Assembly: GCF_007971025.1 (NCBI RefSeq)
Contig: NZ_CP042436.1
Span: 2,604,001 to 2,668,000, forward strand
DNA length: 64,000 bases
Origin: Mucilaginibacter ginsenosidivorans
GTDB taxonomy: Bacteria; Bacteroidota; Bacteroidia; Sphingobacteriales; Sphingobacteriaceae
Direction of reading: 5' to 3'
The number at the start of each line of letters is the position of its first letter. Positions within the stretch are counted from its first letter, which is position 1. A model generated the notes under the pieces. It worked only from the letters and a program-made list of their open reading frames with translations. It was not told where the DNA came from and ran no database searches. The position numbers were made by a program, and so were the translations under genes. This document shows, in pieces, positions 16,071 through 24,241 of the stretch.

Positions 16071-18469
16071 CACTTTACCGCCCACTCATGTATCCCCGCT
16101 GAATTATCTGCCGGAAGCTGTACTTCAAGTTTTAGCGCTGTGGTGGTTACCGGCTCAAAGGTGAGCACGTTGTACTTGTCTTTTGCTATCTCATAAGGAA
16201 TGGTGTTTTTTACCGGGATCCATTCGTCGCCTTTTTTGTAATAAACTTTGTACGAAGCCGGTATGCGGCAGCCCCCCCAAGGACCATCGTCGAACCAGTA
16301 TACCTTTGATTCGGAAACCGTATGCTCCCGGTCAAAGTCGTACTGCACAAACTCGGTTGTATTTTGCTTTGGCCACCAATGCAGGTAAGGGGCGCTGGCA
16401 TCTTTTGAATCTTCAGGATCGTACTGATCATTCAGCGCTTTCCACATCCGTGTGTTTTTTACCGATGCCGTTACTTTGCTTGTGCTGGCAATTGTTGGTG
16501 CAGGCTGCGGTCTTGCTGCCGATGCTTCGTAAGGTATCCATACTGTCATCTCACTCGGTCCGCGGTTGGCCCAGGCATAGTAGGGAATAGCGGTCACTTT
16601 TTGGTTTGTTTCCAGTAATACATCTGTATTCAGCTGGCGCCTGGTGCTCTTGCCTTCAGTAGTTATTACTTCCACTCCATTCAGCATATCGGGTTTGAAA
16701 GCCGCATTCACTATCGCCGATTTGTCGATAGTGATATTTTGTACCAGGCTATCTTTATTGTCGGGCCCTTCAAGGCAATAAACTATGGGTCCGCGCTCAA
16801 AGGCAAAGCGGTCGCGGTCATCCTTTACCTGTGCATTGGCCATCACTTTTTGGGTTGGCATAGGAAGATTCATGGTTATCCTGTCGCCCTTTTTCCATTT
16901 GCGTTCCAAAACGGCGTAACCTTTTTCGGTCGTGTATTTTATTGGTTTACCGTTAATGCTTATCACAACCGGCGACAGTTGTTTATTGTCAAACGTATAA
17001 AGGTCGCCGGCTATTGGTTTATCTTGTGCCCAGCCGGGGATGCGTAGCCTGAGGGTAAAATCAAATTTCTTTTCTGGGTTTACGATGACATCTATATTTC
17101 CGTTCCATGGATAATCCGTAGTTTCTATCAGGCTTAGCCTGTCGCCTGCAAGCGTGATGTCGCTGGCATTACTCATATAAAGATTCAGGTACAGGTTGTT
17201 TTTATCTTTTGCATAAACATAACCAGGCACCGAAGGCAAAAACCGCGTCATATTACTGATACAGCAGGCACAACTGAACCATGCACTACGCTGATGCTGG
17301 TTCATGGAAGCCAGCGGATTAGGATAAAAGAAACGATCGCCGCTGAGCGAAACGCCCGACAGCAGGCCGTTATACAGCGTTCTTTCCAGCACATCGATGT
17401 ATTTCGAATCGCCGTGCAGTAAAAACATACGGCTGTTCCAGTACACATTGGCAATGGCCGCACATGTTTCAGCGTATGCCGACATGTTAGGCAGCTGGTA
17501 AGGTTCGCCGAAAGCTTCGCCCGCGTTGGTAGCGCCAATACCCCCTGTTATATAAAGCTTTTTGAAAACAACGTCGTTCCATATATCATCAATAGCATGC
17601 AGGTATTGTTCGTTCCCGGTAAGGGCGGCCACATCGGCCATGCCGGTGTACATATAGCCTGCGCGCACCGCATGGCCTTCGGCCTGGTGCTGGTCAATAA
17701 CTTTTTTATCGGCCTGGTTATAGGCGTCGCCTTTCGGGCCACGTATATCCAGGAAAAACTTTGCCAGGTCCAGGTATTTTTTGTCCCCCGTTACACGGTA
17801 AAGTTTCGCCAGGCCTATCTCGACTATCTGGTGACCGGGATACTTTTCCTCTTTGCCGTAACCAAAGGTAGCGACCAGCAGATCGGCATTTTTCAAGGCT
17901 ATGTTAAGCAGGGTACGCTTACCCGTCGCCTGGTAATGTGCAACGGCGGCCTCATACAGGTGCCCGGCGTCATAAAGCTCGTGGCTCAGTACTTCAACGT
18001 TCTCCCAGCGTTTGCTCCCTATCCATTCATGTGGCTTTTTTGCGTTTACGGTACGGAAAGTATACAAATATCCGTCTTTTTCCTGCGCGGCGCCGATGAT
18101 GCCAATGAGCGTATCGATAGAGCGTTCCAATGCAGGGTTCTTTTTTACCTGCATCGCGTATGATGCACCTTCAATTACTTTATATATATCGGTATCATCA
18201 AAAGGGAAGTCGCTCAGTTTATCGCCACTTTCCAGCTTTGCTGCGCGTAAAAAGTTATCTACACGCCCGTGCGCCCTGCATTGCGCCAGCACATACGGAA
18301 TGGTTACCGAGGCATTTACTTCCATTTTCGGTTCCCAGAAATTATCATTTACATGCACATGGGTAAAAGGAACTGGCTGTATGGGGTAGTCTCTTTGCTG
18401 CGCAAAAAGTTGGTGACCGCAAGCAAGAGCGCCACATAGTAATAGCATCGACTTTGTTTGATTCCTCAT
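16070..18469 (-). CDS. glycoside hydrolase family 127 (DUF1680), beta-L-arabinofuranosidase-like
   Basis: A 799-residue secreted enzyme with a signal peptide (about 1-23, ending QLFAQQ). It has the GH127 (alpha/alpha)6 catalytic region (about 30-430), beta-domains and a C-terminal discoidin-like region (about 660-799). The zinc-thiolate cysteine cluster is visible in WFSCACCISNMTR, with the Glu region GEAFGEPYQLP and YAETCA upstream. Known GH127 members remove beta-L-arabinofuranose from plant glycoproteins or pectin side chains, although related subgroups have other specificities. It is divergent from an AraC regulator at 18968. It belongs to a sugar-scavenging locus together with two GH29 enzymes further right. 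Confidence 0.9.
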   Translation of the reverse strand: MRNQTKSMLLLCGALACGHQLFAQQRDYPIQPVPFTHVHVNDNFWEPKMEVNASVTIPYVLAQCRAHGRVDNFLRAAKLESGDKLSDFPFDDTDIYKVIEGASYAMQVKKNPALERSIDTLIGIIGAAQEKDGYLYTFRTVNAKKPHEWIGSKRWENVEVLSHELYDAGHLYEAAVAHYQATGKRTLLNIALKNADLLVATFGYGKEEKYPGHQIVEIGLAKLYRVTGDKKYLDLAKFFLDIRGPKGDAYNQADKKVIDQHQAEGHAVRAGYMYTGMADVAALTGNEQYLHAIDDIWNDVVFKKLYITGGIGATNAGEAFGEPYQLPNMSAYAETCAAIANVYWNSRMFLLHGDSKYIDVLERTLYNGLLSGVSLSGDRFFYPNPLASMNQHQRSAWFSCACCISNMTRFLPSVPGYVYAKDKNNLYLNLYMSNASDITLAGDRLSLIETTDYPWNGNIDVIVNPEKKFDFTLRLRIPGWAQDKPIAGDLYTFDNKQLSPVVISINGKPIKYTTEKGYAVLERKWKKGDRITMNLPMPTQKVMANAQVKDDRDRFAFERGPIVYCLEGPDNKDSLVQNITIDKSAIVNAAFKPDMLNGVEVITTEGKSTRRQLNTDVLLETNQKVTAIPYYAWANRGPSEMTVWIPYEASAARPQPAPTIASTSKVTASVKNTRMWKALNDQYDPEDSKDASAPYLHWWPKQNTTEFVQYDFDREHTVSESKVYWFDDGPWGGCRIPASYKVYYKKGDEWIPVKNTIPYEIAKDKYNVLTFEPVTTTALKLEVQLPADNSAGIHEWAVK

Positions 18470-18967
18470 CAGGTATAAATAGTATATAAGGTAAAATTAA
18501 GGTAAATCAATTCATTGGCAGCGGTTATTTTTACCAATACTGACCATATTTTAACAGAGAAAATAGGTTAGCAATTTCCTCCCTCTCCTTTGGAGGGCCG
18601 GGTTGAGGTAAATAAAAAGGCGCCCGACCTAAGTGGTCGAAGCGCCTTCCGTTTTTAGATATAGTTGAGGGGAATCATCTCCCCGGCACACCGTAAGATC
18701 ATGCCCCCCGTATCAGACTGTTTTTAGTATCGGTAGAATACTAATGTAAATGTAACGGTTATTTGACAAATGTAGTGCATCGGTTTAAAACTCTTTAAAT
18801 AGCAGTTGTAACTACCCTGATCATCAATAATAAAGGTTAAATAATTGATTATTAGGCAATAGCAAGTGTCAAATGGACACAAAGACTATTCGAGAGTGCA
18901 ATATATTAACCTTAAATTCGTATTGTAATCTTTAGTTTGTTAATATTTGCTTAATGTTTTTTTGCTG
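18470..18967. other. divergent intergenic region with an internal terminator
   Basis: About 500 bases between the GH127 gene (minus) and an AraC regulator gene (plus). It holds a terminator at 18617-18655 and several smaller inverted repeats (for example GGGGA / TCCCC near 18670), but no coding frame that I can support. Promoters for both flanking genes must lie here. Confidence 0.5.
18617..18655. terminator. intrinsic terminator-like hairpin
   Basis: Stem AAGGCGC / GCGCCTT with inner GACC / GGTC, followed by CCGTTTTTA on the plus strand and TTTTTATTT on the minus strand. It lies between two divergent genes, so it does not terminate either of them. Confidence 0.7.
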
Positions 18968-19855
18968 ATGAAGGTATTGCAGTTCACTATTCCCGTCGCC
19001 CACGATAAAAGCGTCATTGTACAGGAAGAAGATATGCCTCATTTCTACCCGCATTTGCACCGCCACAAAGAGGCACAGGTTACGTGGATACAACAGGGCG
19101 AGGGAACTTTGATAGCGGGTAATAACATGCACGCTTTTAAGGCAGGCGAGATATACTTTATCGGCGCCGATCAGCCCCATCTTTTTAAAAGCAACCCCGA
19201 ATATTTTCAAACTGAAAGTAAACTCTCCATCAAAGCCATTACAGTATTTTTCGATCCCAACGGGGCACTGGCGCCAATGTTTGAGCTGCCCGAAATGAAG
19301 GCTTTTAAAGACTTCATCCTGCAACATAAACTGGGGTTTAAGTTGCCGCCGGAGTATGTTGCAAAGATATCCAGGGCGATGCTCGATATCAAAAGCTCAA
19401 AAGGGTCCGACCAATTGATCCAGTTTTTGCAGATGATGCGCATCCTTAGCTCCATGCCGGTAAAGCCCGGGCATTTGTCCGATTTTGGCCTGTCTCAAAG
19501 TATTAACGAAGCAGAGGGCATACGTATCAGCAATATTTATAACTATATCCTGCAGCATTACAGCCGTGCCATCACGCTGGACGATGTCGCCCGCGAAGCC
19601 TGCATGACACCACAGGCATTTTGCCGCTATTTCAAAAAACACACCCGTCATACCTTCGTATCTTTCCTCAACGAAATGCGCATCAACGAAGCCTGTAAAA
19701 AACTCACCGGCAACAAATACGAAAGCATCTCAGTAGTAGCCTATAAATGTGGTTTTACCAGCATAACCAACTTTAACCGTGTATTCAAAAGCGTTATGGG
19801 AAGTTCGCCGCGGGATTATTTGGACAAGTATGCCAATAAGGTGAGTATGCTTTAG
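18968..19855 (+). CDS. AraC-family transcriptional regulator with N-terminal cupin
   Basis: A 295-residue regulator. N-terminal cupin sensor (about 1-130; PHFYPHLHRHKEAQVTWI, IGADQPHLF) and C-terminal tandem HTH of the AraC type (about 195-295; ITLDDVAREACMTPQAFCRYFKK, and the signature SVVAYKCGFTSITNFNRVFK-G-SPRDY). ATG at 18968 is chosen; an upstream TTG would add seven hydrophobic residues. It is divergent from the GH127 gene and lies near the fucose genes, so it probably controls sugar utilisation. A paralogue of like layout is at 20186. Confidence 0.92.
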   Translation: MKVLQFTIPVAHDKSVIVQEEDMPHFYPHLHRHKEAQVTWIQQGEGTLIAGNNMHAFKAGEIYFIGADQPHLFKSNPEYFQTESKLSIKAITVFFDPNGALAPMFELPEMKAFKDFILQHKLGFKLPPEYVAKISRAMLDIKSSKGSDQLIQFLQMMRILSSMPVKPGHLSDFGLSQSINEAEGIRISNIYNYILQHYSRAITLDDVAREACMTPQAFCRYFKKHTRHTFVSFLNEMRINEACKKLTGNKYESISVVAYKCGFTSITNFNRVFKSVMGSSPRDYLDKYANKVSML

Positions 19856-20185
19856 TGATTTGAGACTTGTGATTAGAAGAAACTATTAGTATAATTCAAA
19901 AGAGCGTAGGCTCGACAGAAAAGCGGGCCGGGGTAAAGGCGTGAATGACGGTTTAGCTTTCGCTATGCGCGGAGCGCTACAAAAGCGTAAAGAACCGGCA
20001 GAGCGGGCGGAAGCTTTTTTCTGTCTTGATCTTTTGGTTACTTTTGGATCAAGCCAAAAGTAACAGCCCCCCGCGGCGACTGAGCGGGCCGACGCTTGTA
20101 TTTCCCAATAAATTTATTGATTACCGGTCTCCTGTATAAGATATTTCGCTGCGCTCAATATAACAAAGTTTATTATGAAAAGTAA
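19856..20185. repeat. intergenic repeat-like segment with long palindrome
   Basis: A 330-base gap between convergent AraC genes. Most of it (about 19890-20105) is GC-richer than its flanks and non-coding. At its core is an 11-base perfect inverted repeat GTTACTTTTGG / CCAAAAGTAAC (20037-20047 and 20054-20064), next to the related direct word TTGATC. It resembles dispersed intergenic elements of Sphingobacteriaceae. Only one copy is in the window. Confidence 0.5.
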
Positions 20186-21055
20186 TTACCCAACTGCCAA
20201 AAACTGCTTTTGATACTGTAGTGGACTCTTCCCCGTTGTCATTTTAAAATACTTATGAAAACTTGCAAAGTTCTGAAACCCGCTTTCGAAACATATTTGC
20301 TTAACGCTTATCTTATCTTCTATCAAATGCCGGCAGGCATGTCCCACCTTTATCTCATTGATAAACTGTGAATACGTCTTCCTTGTTCTCGATTTAAAGT
20401 ATCTGCAAAACGAATGCGGACTGATATTGGCCACTGCCGCAATTTCTTCGGTAGTTATCGGCCTTTTAAAATTGGCGAGGGTAAAATCATATATAGCGTT
20501 AATCCGTTCACTTTCCGCCTCCTTAAAATCATTATTAAAACCGATAGATGCAAGGACACCAAAGTTACCTTCGGCTATAGCAGCGAGCGCCTCTATCAAA
20601 AGCATGATCCTGCGCGGGCCTTCAACCTGTAGCATTCCCGCTAATAATACCGCTACTAATTCTCCCCGCTCACCGTCAACCGATAAACCCCGTTTAGCCT
20701 TTTCCAGCATAGCACGAATGCCTTTGTTCTCGGGCAGGTTCAGAAAATGGGTGCCCCAAAAATCTTCACGGAAATGCGCCACTAATATGTCCGCCTGCAG
20801 GTCGCTTCCTTCCTCAAAATAAGCATCGTCAAACCGCCAGTAATGCGGCAGGTTCGAGCCCACAAGAACCACATCGCCGTCCTTGAAATTCTGGATATGG
20901 TCGCCGATAAATTGCGTGCCGCTTCCTTTTTTAAAATAGATGAGTTCGGCCTCGGCATGGTAATGCCATTTGTTATTAATATACGGTACCTTGTCCTGCC
21001 TCACGCTGAAAGAGTTTAACGGCTGATGCGGAACTTTTAATAGCTGGGGCCTCAT
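20186..21055 (-). CDS. AraC-family transcriptional regulator, likely for the fucose locus
   Basis: A 289-residue regulator. Cupin sensor (about 5-130; NKWHYHAEAELIYFKKGSGTQFIGDH, GSNLPHYWR) followed by an AraC HTH domain (about 190-285; ITTEEIAAVANISPHSFCRYFKSRTRKTY, and KQICFESGFQNFASFHKYFK). ATG at 21055 is preferred to a TTG at 21067. It is divergent from the fucP-like gene across a 193-base gap, so its binding site probably lies there and its inducer is probably a fucose-related sugar. This is inference from position. Confidence 0.92.
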   Translation of the reverse strand: MRPQLLKVPHQPLNSFSVRQDKVPYINNKWHYHAEAELIYFKKGSGTQFIGDHIQNFKDGDVVLVGSNLPHYWRFDDAYFEEGSDLQADILVAHFREDFWGTHFLNLPENKGIRAMLEKAKRGLSVDGERGELVAVLLAGMLQVEGPRRIMLLIEALAAIAEGNFGVLASIGFNNDFKEAESERINAIYDFTLANFKRPITTEEIAAVANISPHSFCRYFKSRTRKTYSQFINEIKVGHACRHLIEDKISVKQICFESGFQNFASFHKYFKMTTGKSPLQYQKQFLAVG

Positions 21056-21248
21056 AATTATGAACAAAGTACACTAAATGCGCGTCTTTGCCTTATTTTA
21101 TGCCAAAATAGCTTAATATTTTGATAATAAAAGAAAAGTTTAAACCCGCTATATTTATTTCTTTGTATTAACCAATTATTCACAGATCAACCTTGTGAGG
21201 GGAAGTTAAAGCGCGGCGAAAAGGGCGAACTTTTATTTAAAACCTATT

Positions 21249-21743
21249 ATGACCAAAAAAAACTATCTCTTTGCGATAGCGCTTATTACCTCTTTGTTTT
21301 TTCTATGGGGTATTGCTCTCAACCTCAATTCAATTTTGGTGCCCCACCTGAAAAAGGCCTGCGAACTCACTGATCTGCAATCAGCCTTTGTCGACTCAGC
21401 ATTTTACCTGGCTTATTTCGTCATAGCCATTCCTGCCGGCTTGTTTATGCATAAATTCGGGTATAAAAAGGGCATAGTATTTGGATTGATATTATTTGCA
21501 ACAGGAGCTTTTCTTTTTTACCCAGCCGCTGAAACCCGCACTTACGCATTTTTCCTTTTTGCACTATTTATTATGGCCAGTGGTTGTGGTACCCTGGAAA
21601 CGGCTGCTAATCCTTACATAAACAACCTGGGCGAGCCGGAGGGCGCTACGCAGCGAATCAATTTTGCGCAATCGTTTAATGGGCTTGCGGCTACACTGGC
21701 CCCATTTCTTGGGGGATATTTATTCTTTCAGGTAAGGACATGA
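21249..21743 (+). CDS. fucP: FucP-like L-fucose:H+ symporter, N-terminal part (frameshifted gene)
   Basis: First 164 codons of a major-facilitator sugar:proton symporter of the FucP family. Five to six helices are present, with the family Asp in SAFVDSAFYLAYF (Asp49) and Glu in GCGTLETAANPYI (Glu117). The frame ends abruptly at GGYLFFQVRT and stop. The remaining helices follow in another frame from 21740, overlapping by 4 bases. Adding one T within TTCTTTCAGG (21723-21732) would read GGYLFFSGKDMTNA and restore a single protein of about 415 residues. So this is either a true one-base deletion, a sequencing error, a recoding site or a split gene. It heads the fucose gene run. Confidence 0.85.
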   Translation: MTKKNYLFAIALITSLFFLWGIALNLNSILVPHLKKACELTDLQSAFVDSAFYLAYFVIAIPAGLFMHKFGYKKGIVFGLILFATGAFLFYPAAETRTYAFFLFALFIMASGCGTLETAANPYINNLGEPEGATQRINFAQSFNGLAATLAPFLGGYLFFQVRT

Positions 21744-22492
21744 CGAACGCGCATTTATCACCGCATGATTTGGGCGTCTATTTGCAGGGCGAGTCAAATG
21801 CGGTAAAAATACCCTATATCATTATCGGGCTGGTTGTTTTATCCGTCGCAATACTGATATGGAAAACCGAACTCCCCGATATAAAAGAACATACCGCTGC
21901 TGACGATAAAGGTGGAGGTTCGATATTCAAAGAAAGAAACCTGATGCTGGGCGTTGGTGGTATATTTTTCTATGTGGGTGCACAAGCGGGTGTTACAAGT
22001 TTCTTCATCAGGTTTTCAAAATTTGCAGGAGCAATTGGCGAGAAAGATGCTGCCGGTCTTCTCGGCCTGGCTATGCTTGGCTTTATGATCGGGCGCTTCT
22101 TTGGTACTTTCCTTATGCGATTTATTTCGCCGGTTAAAATACTAATCGCCTATAGCGTTGTCAATTGCTTGTTGTTGATGCTGGCCTTTACCCTGCGGGG
22201 CAACCTGGCCGTTTATGCTATTATGGGTGTACCGTTCTTTATGTCCATCATGTTCCCGACTATATTTTCGCTAAGCATCCGCGGTCTTGGCGAGAAAACC
22301 AAAAAGGGTTCTTCGTTATTGATCATGGGTATTGTAGGCGGTGCGGTAATACCGCTGCTGTTGGGCCGCGTTTCGGATGCTACCAATATTCGTGTAGCTT
22401 ACCTGGTGCCAATCATCTGCTTTGCTTATATCCTTTATTTCGCTTTTACCAATATCCGGGTCAAAAATATTGAACAGGTTGCAGGCCATTAA
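21740..22492 (+). CDS. fucP: FucP-like L-fucose:H+ symporter, C-terminal part (frameshifted gene)
   Basis: The second piece of the FucP-like permease: 250 residues with about seven helices (for example VKIPYIIIGLVVLSVAILIW, GGIFFYVGAQAGVTSFFIRF, AGLLGLAMLGFMIGRFFGTF, VPFFMSIMFPTIFSLSI). The hydrophilic start MTNAHLSPHDLGVYLQGES corresponds to the central loop of FucP relatives, so this is not a natural N-terminus. ATG at 21740 overlaps the stop of the first piece as ATGA, so reinitiation could make two half-proteins, although a functional split MFS carrier would be unusual. Confidence 0.8.
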   Translation: MTNAHLSPHDLGVYLQGESNAVKIPYIIIGLVVLSVAILIWKTELPDIKEHTAADDKGGGSIFKERNLMLGVGGIFFYVGAQAGVTSFFIRFSKFAGAIGEKDAAGLLGLAMLGFMIGRFFGTFLMRFISPVKILIAYSVVNCLLLMLAFTLRGNLAVYAIMGVPFFMSIMFPTIFSLSIRGLGEKTKKGSSLLIMGIVGGAVIPLLLGRVSDATNIRVAYLVPIICFAYILYFAFTNIRVKNIEQVAGH

Positions 22493-22502
22493 TCATCAAA
22501 CT

Positions 22503-23858
22503 ATGTTAAAAAAGCTCACACTTATTGTATTACTCGCGTCGGTTATCACCTCATCGGTAACTGCTCAAAAGAAAAGGATCGGCAACGAAACAGCCGAACA
22601 AAAAAAGAAACGCATGGAATGGTGGACCGACGCCCGTTTCGGTATGTTCATCCATTGGGGCCTTTACTCGCTGGCCGCGCGACACGAATGGGTGAAACAT
22701 AACGAGCATATGACCAACGAACAATACCAGAAGTATTTTGATATGTACAACCCCGATCATTTCGATCCGCATAAATGGGCGAGGGCAGCTAAAGCAGCTG
22801 GCATGAAATACGCCGTACTTACGACCAAGCACCACGAGGGTTTCTGTTTGTTCGATTCAAAATATACCGATTACAAAGCCACTAATACCAAAGCCAAACG
22901 CGACCTGGTGAAAGAATATGTGCAGGCTTTCCGTGCAGAGGGCCTGAAGGTGGGCTTCTATTATTCCCTGCTCGACTGGCACCACCCTGATTATACCATG
23001 GATGACGCCCACCCGCTAACACAGGTAGATACCAGCCAGGCCAACTATGATAAACTGAACAAAGGTCGCGATATGAATAAATACCGCCTGTACCTTAAAA
23101 ACCAGGTACGGGAGTTGATGACCAATTATGGCAAGATAGACATTTTATGGCTGGATTGGTCGTGGGACAAGGGGGCAAAACACGGCAAGCGCGATAAGGA
23201 TTGGGACGCTGTAAACCTGCTGAAAATGGTGCGCCAGTTACAGCCCGGCATTATAGTTAACAACCGGTTAGGTCTTGAAGATTATAGCGACGGTGCAGAT
23301 TTTGTGACCCCCGAGCAGGTGAGCACAAAAGAACTTGAAAAATACAAAGGCAAAACCTGGGAAACCTGCCAGACATTCTCAGGCTCATGGGGCTATTACC
23401 GCGATGAAAATACCTGGAAAACGCACCGCCAATTGCTCGATTTGCTTATAACATCAGTAAGCAACGGCGGCAACCTGATATTGAATGTCGGGCCAACCGC
23501 CCGCGGCGAGTTCGATTACCGCGCCACCAACGCGCTCGATAGTCTTGCTTACTGGATGCACGCCAACGACAAGGCCATCTACAATTGTACTTACGCGCCT
23601 GCAGATTTCAAAGTGCCGGACAATACCAAACTCACCTATAATCCGCAGACGAAAAGATTATACGTTCATTTATATGAATACCCGGCAAACGGCAAGCTGG
23701 AGTTGCCTGGATATAAAGGCAAAGTAAAATACGCGCAGTTTTTGAATGATTATTCTGAGTTAAAGTACGAATCTTCAGGTAGTAATGACCTGACATTGGA
23801 ATTGCCGAAAAGCAAACCGCGGTATGATATCCCTGTTGTTGAATTAGTATTGCAATAA
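22503..23858 (+). CDS. alpha-L-fucosidase, glycoside hydrolase family 29 (first copy)
   Basis: A 451-residue secreted GH29 enzyme that releases L-fucose from glycans. ATG at 22503 is chosen because it starts a signal peptide (LIVLLASVITSSVTAQ); the frame is open further upstream but overlaps fucP. Family motifs: RFGMFIHWGLYS, KYAVLTTKHHEGFCLFDS, the segment DILWLDWSW carrying the nucleophile Asp, and SNGGNLILNVGPTARGE. The permease gene ends 10 bases before it, and the mutarotase gene follows 2 bases after it. A second GH29 gene is at 26758; the two are clearly different in sequence, so they probably act on different linkages. Confidence 0.93.
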   Translation: MLKKLTLIVLLASVITSSVTAQKKRIGNETAEQKKKRMEWWTDARFGMFIHWGLYSLAARHEWVKHNEHMTNEQYQKYFDMYNPDHFDPHKWARAAKAAGMKYAVLTTKHHEGFCLFDSKYTDYKATNTKAKRDLVKEYVQAFRAEGLKVGFYYSLLDWHHPDYTMDDAHPLTQVDTSQANYDKLNKGRDMNKYRLYLKNQVRELMTNYGKIDILWLDWSWDKGAKHGKRDKDWDAVNLLKMVRQLQPGIIVNNRLGLEDYSDGADFVTPEQVSTKELEKYKGKTWETCQTFSGSWGYYRDENTWKTHRQLLDLLITSVSNGGNLILNVGPTARGEFDYRATNALDSLAYWMHANDKAIYNCTYAPADFKVPDNTKLTYNPQTKRLYVHLYEYPANGKLELPGYKGKVKYAQFLNDYSELKYESSGSNDLTLELPKSKPRYDIPVVELVLQ

Positions 23859-23860
23859 AT

Positions 23861-24196
23861 ATGAAAAGATATTGCCTGGCCCTCGACCTGCAGGACGATC
23901 CGTTATTGATAGCGGAATATGAAGCTTATCACGAGGATGTGTGGCCCGAGATAAAAGCGAGCATAACCGGTTCGGGTGTCACCGATATGGAGATATACCG
24001 CTTTTCCAACCGCATGTTCATGATCATGGAAACGGACGACACTTTTACTTTCGAGCGAAAAGCGGCTATGGACGCTGCAAACCCGAAAGTACGGGAATGG
24101 GAGAAACTGATGTGGAAATTCCAAAAGCCCCTGCCAAATACCAAACCGGGCGAAAAGTGGGTTTTGATGGACAGGGTTTTTAAATTAAACAATTGA
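23861..24196 (+). CDS. L-fucose/L-rhamnose mutarotase (RhaM-like, DUF718)
   Basis: A 111-residue protein of the COG3254 mutarotase family, which interconverts alpha and beta anomers of 6-deoxy-L-sugars. Seen are the N-terminal RYCLALDLQDDP, the helix YEAYHEDVWPEI, the strand MEIYRFSNRMFMIME and the terminal KPGEKWVLMDRVFKL, with the conserved His and Trp. Homologues of this type accompany L-fucose catabolic genes in Campylobacter and Xanthomonas. It lies 2 bases after the first GH29 gene. It should feed the right anomer to the L-fucose dehydrogenase. Confidence 0.9.
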   Translation: MKRYCLALDLQDDPLLIAEYEAYHEDVWPEIKASITGSGVTDMEIYRFSNRMFMIMETDDTFTFERKAAMDAANPKVREWEKLMWKFQKPLPNTKPGEKWVLMDRVFKLNN

Positions 24197-24241
24197 TCAA
24201 AATCGGTGTAATCACAACAACATCGGTGTAATCGATAAGTA

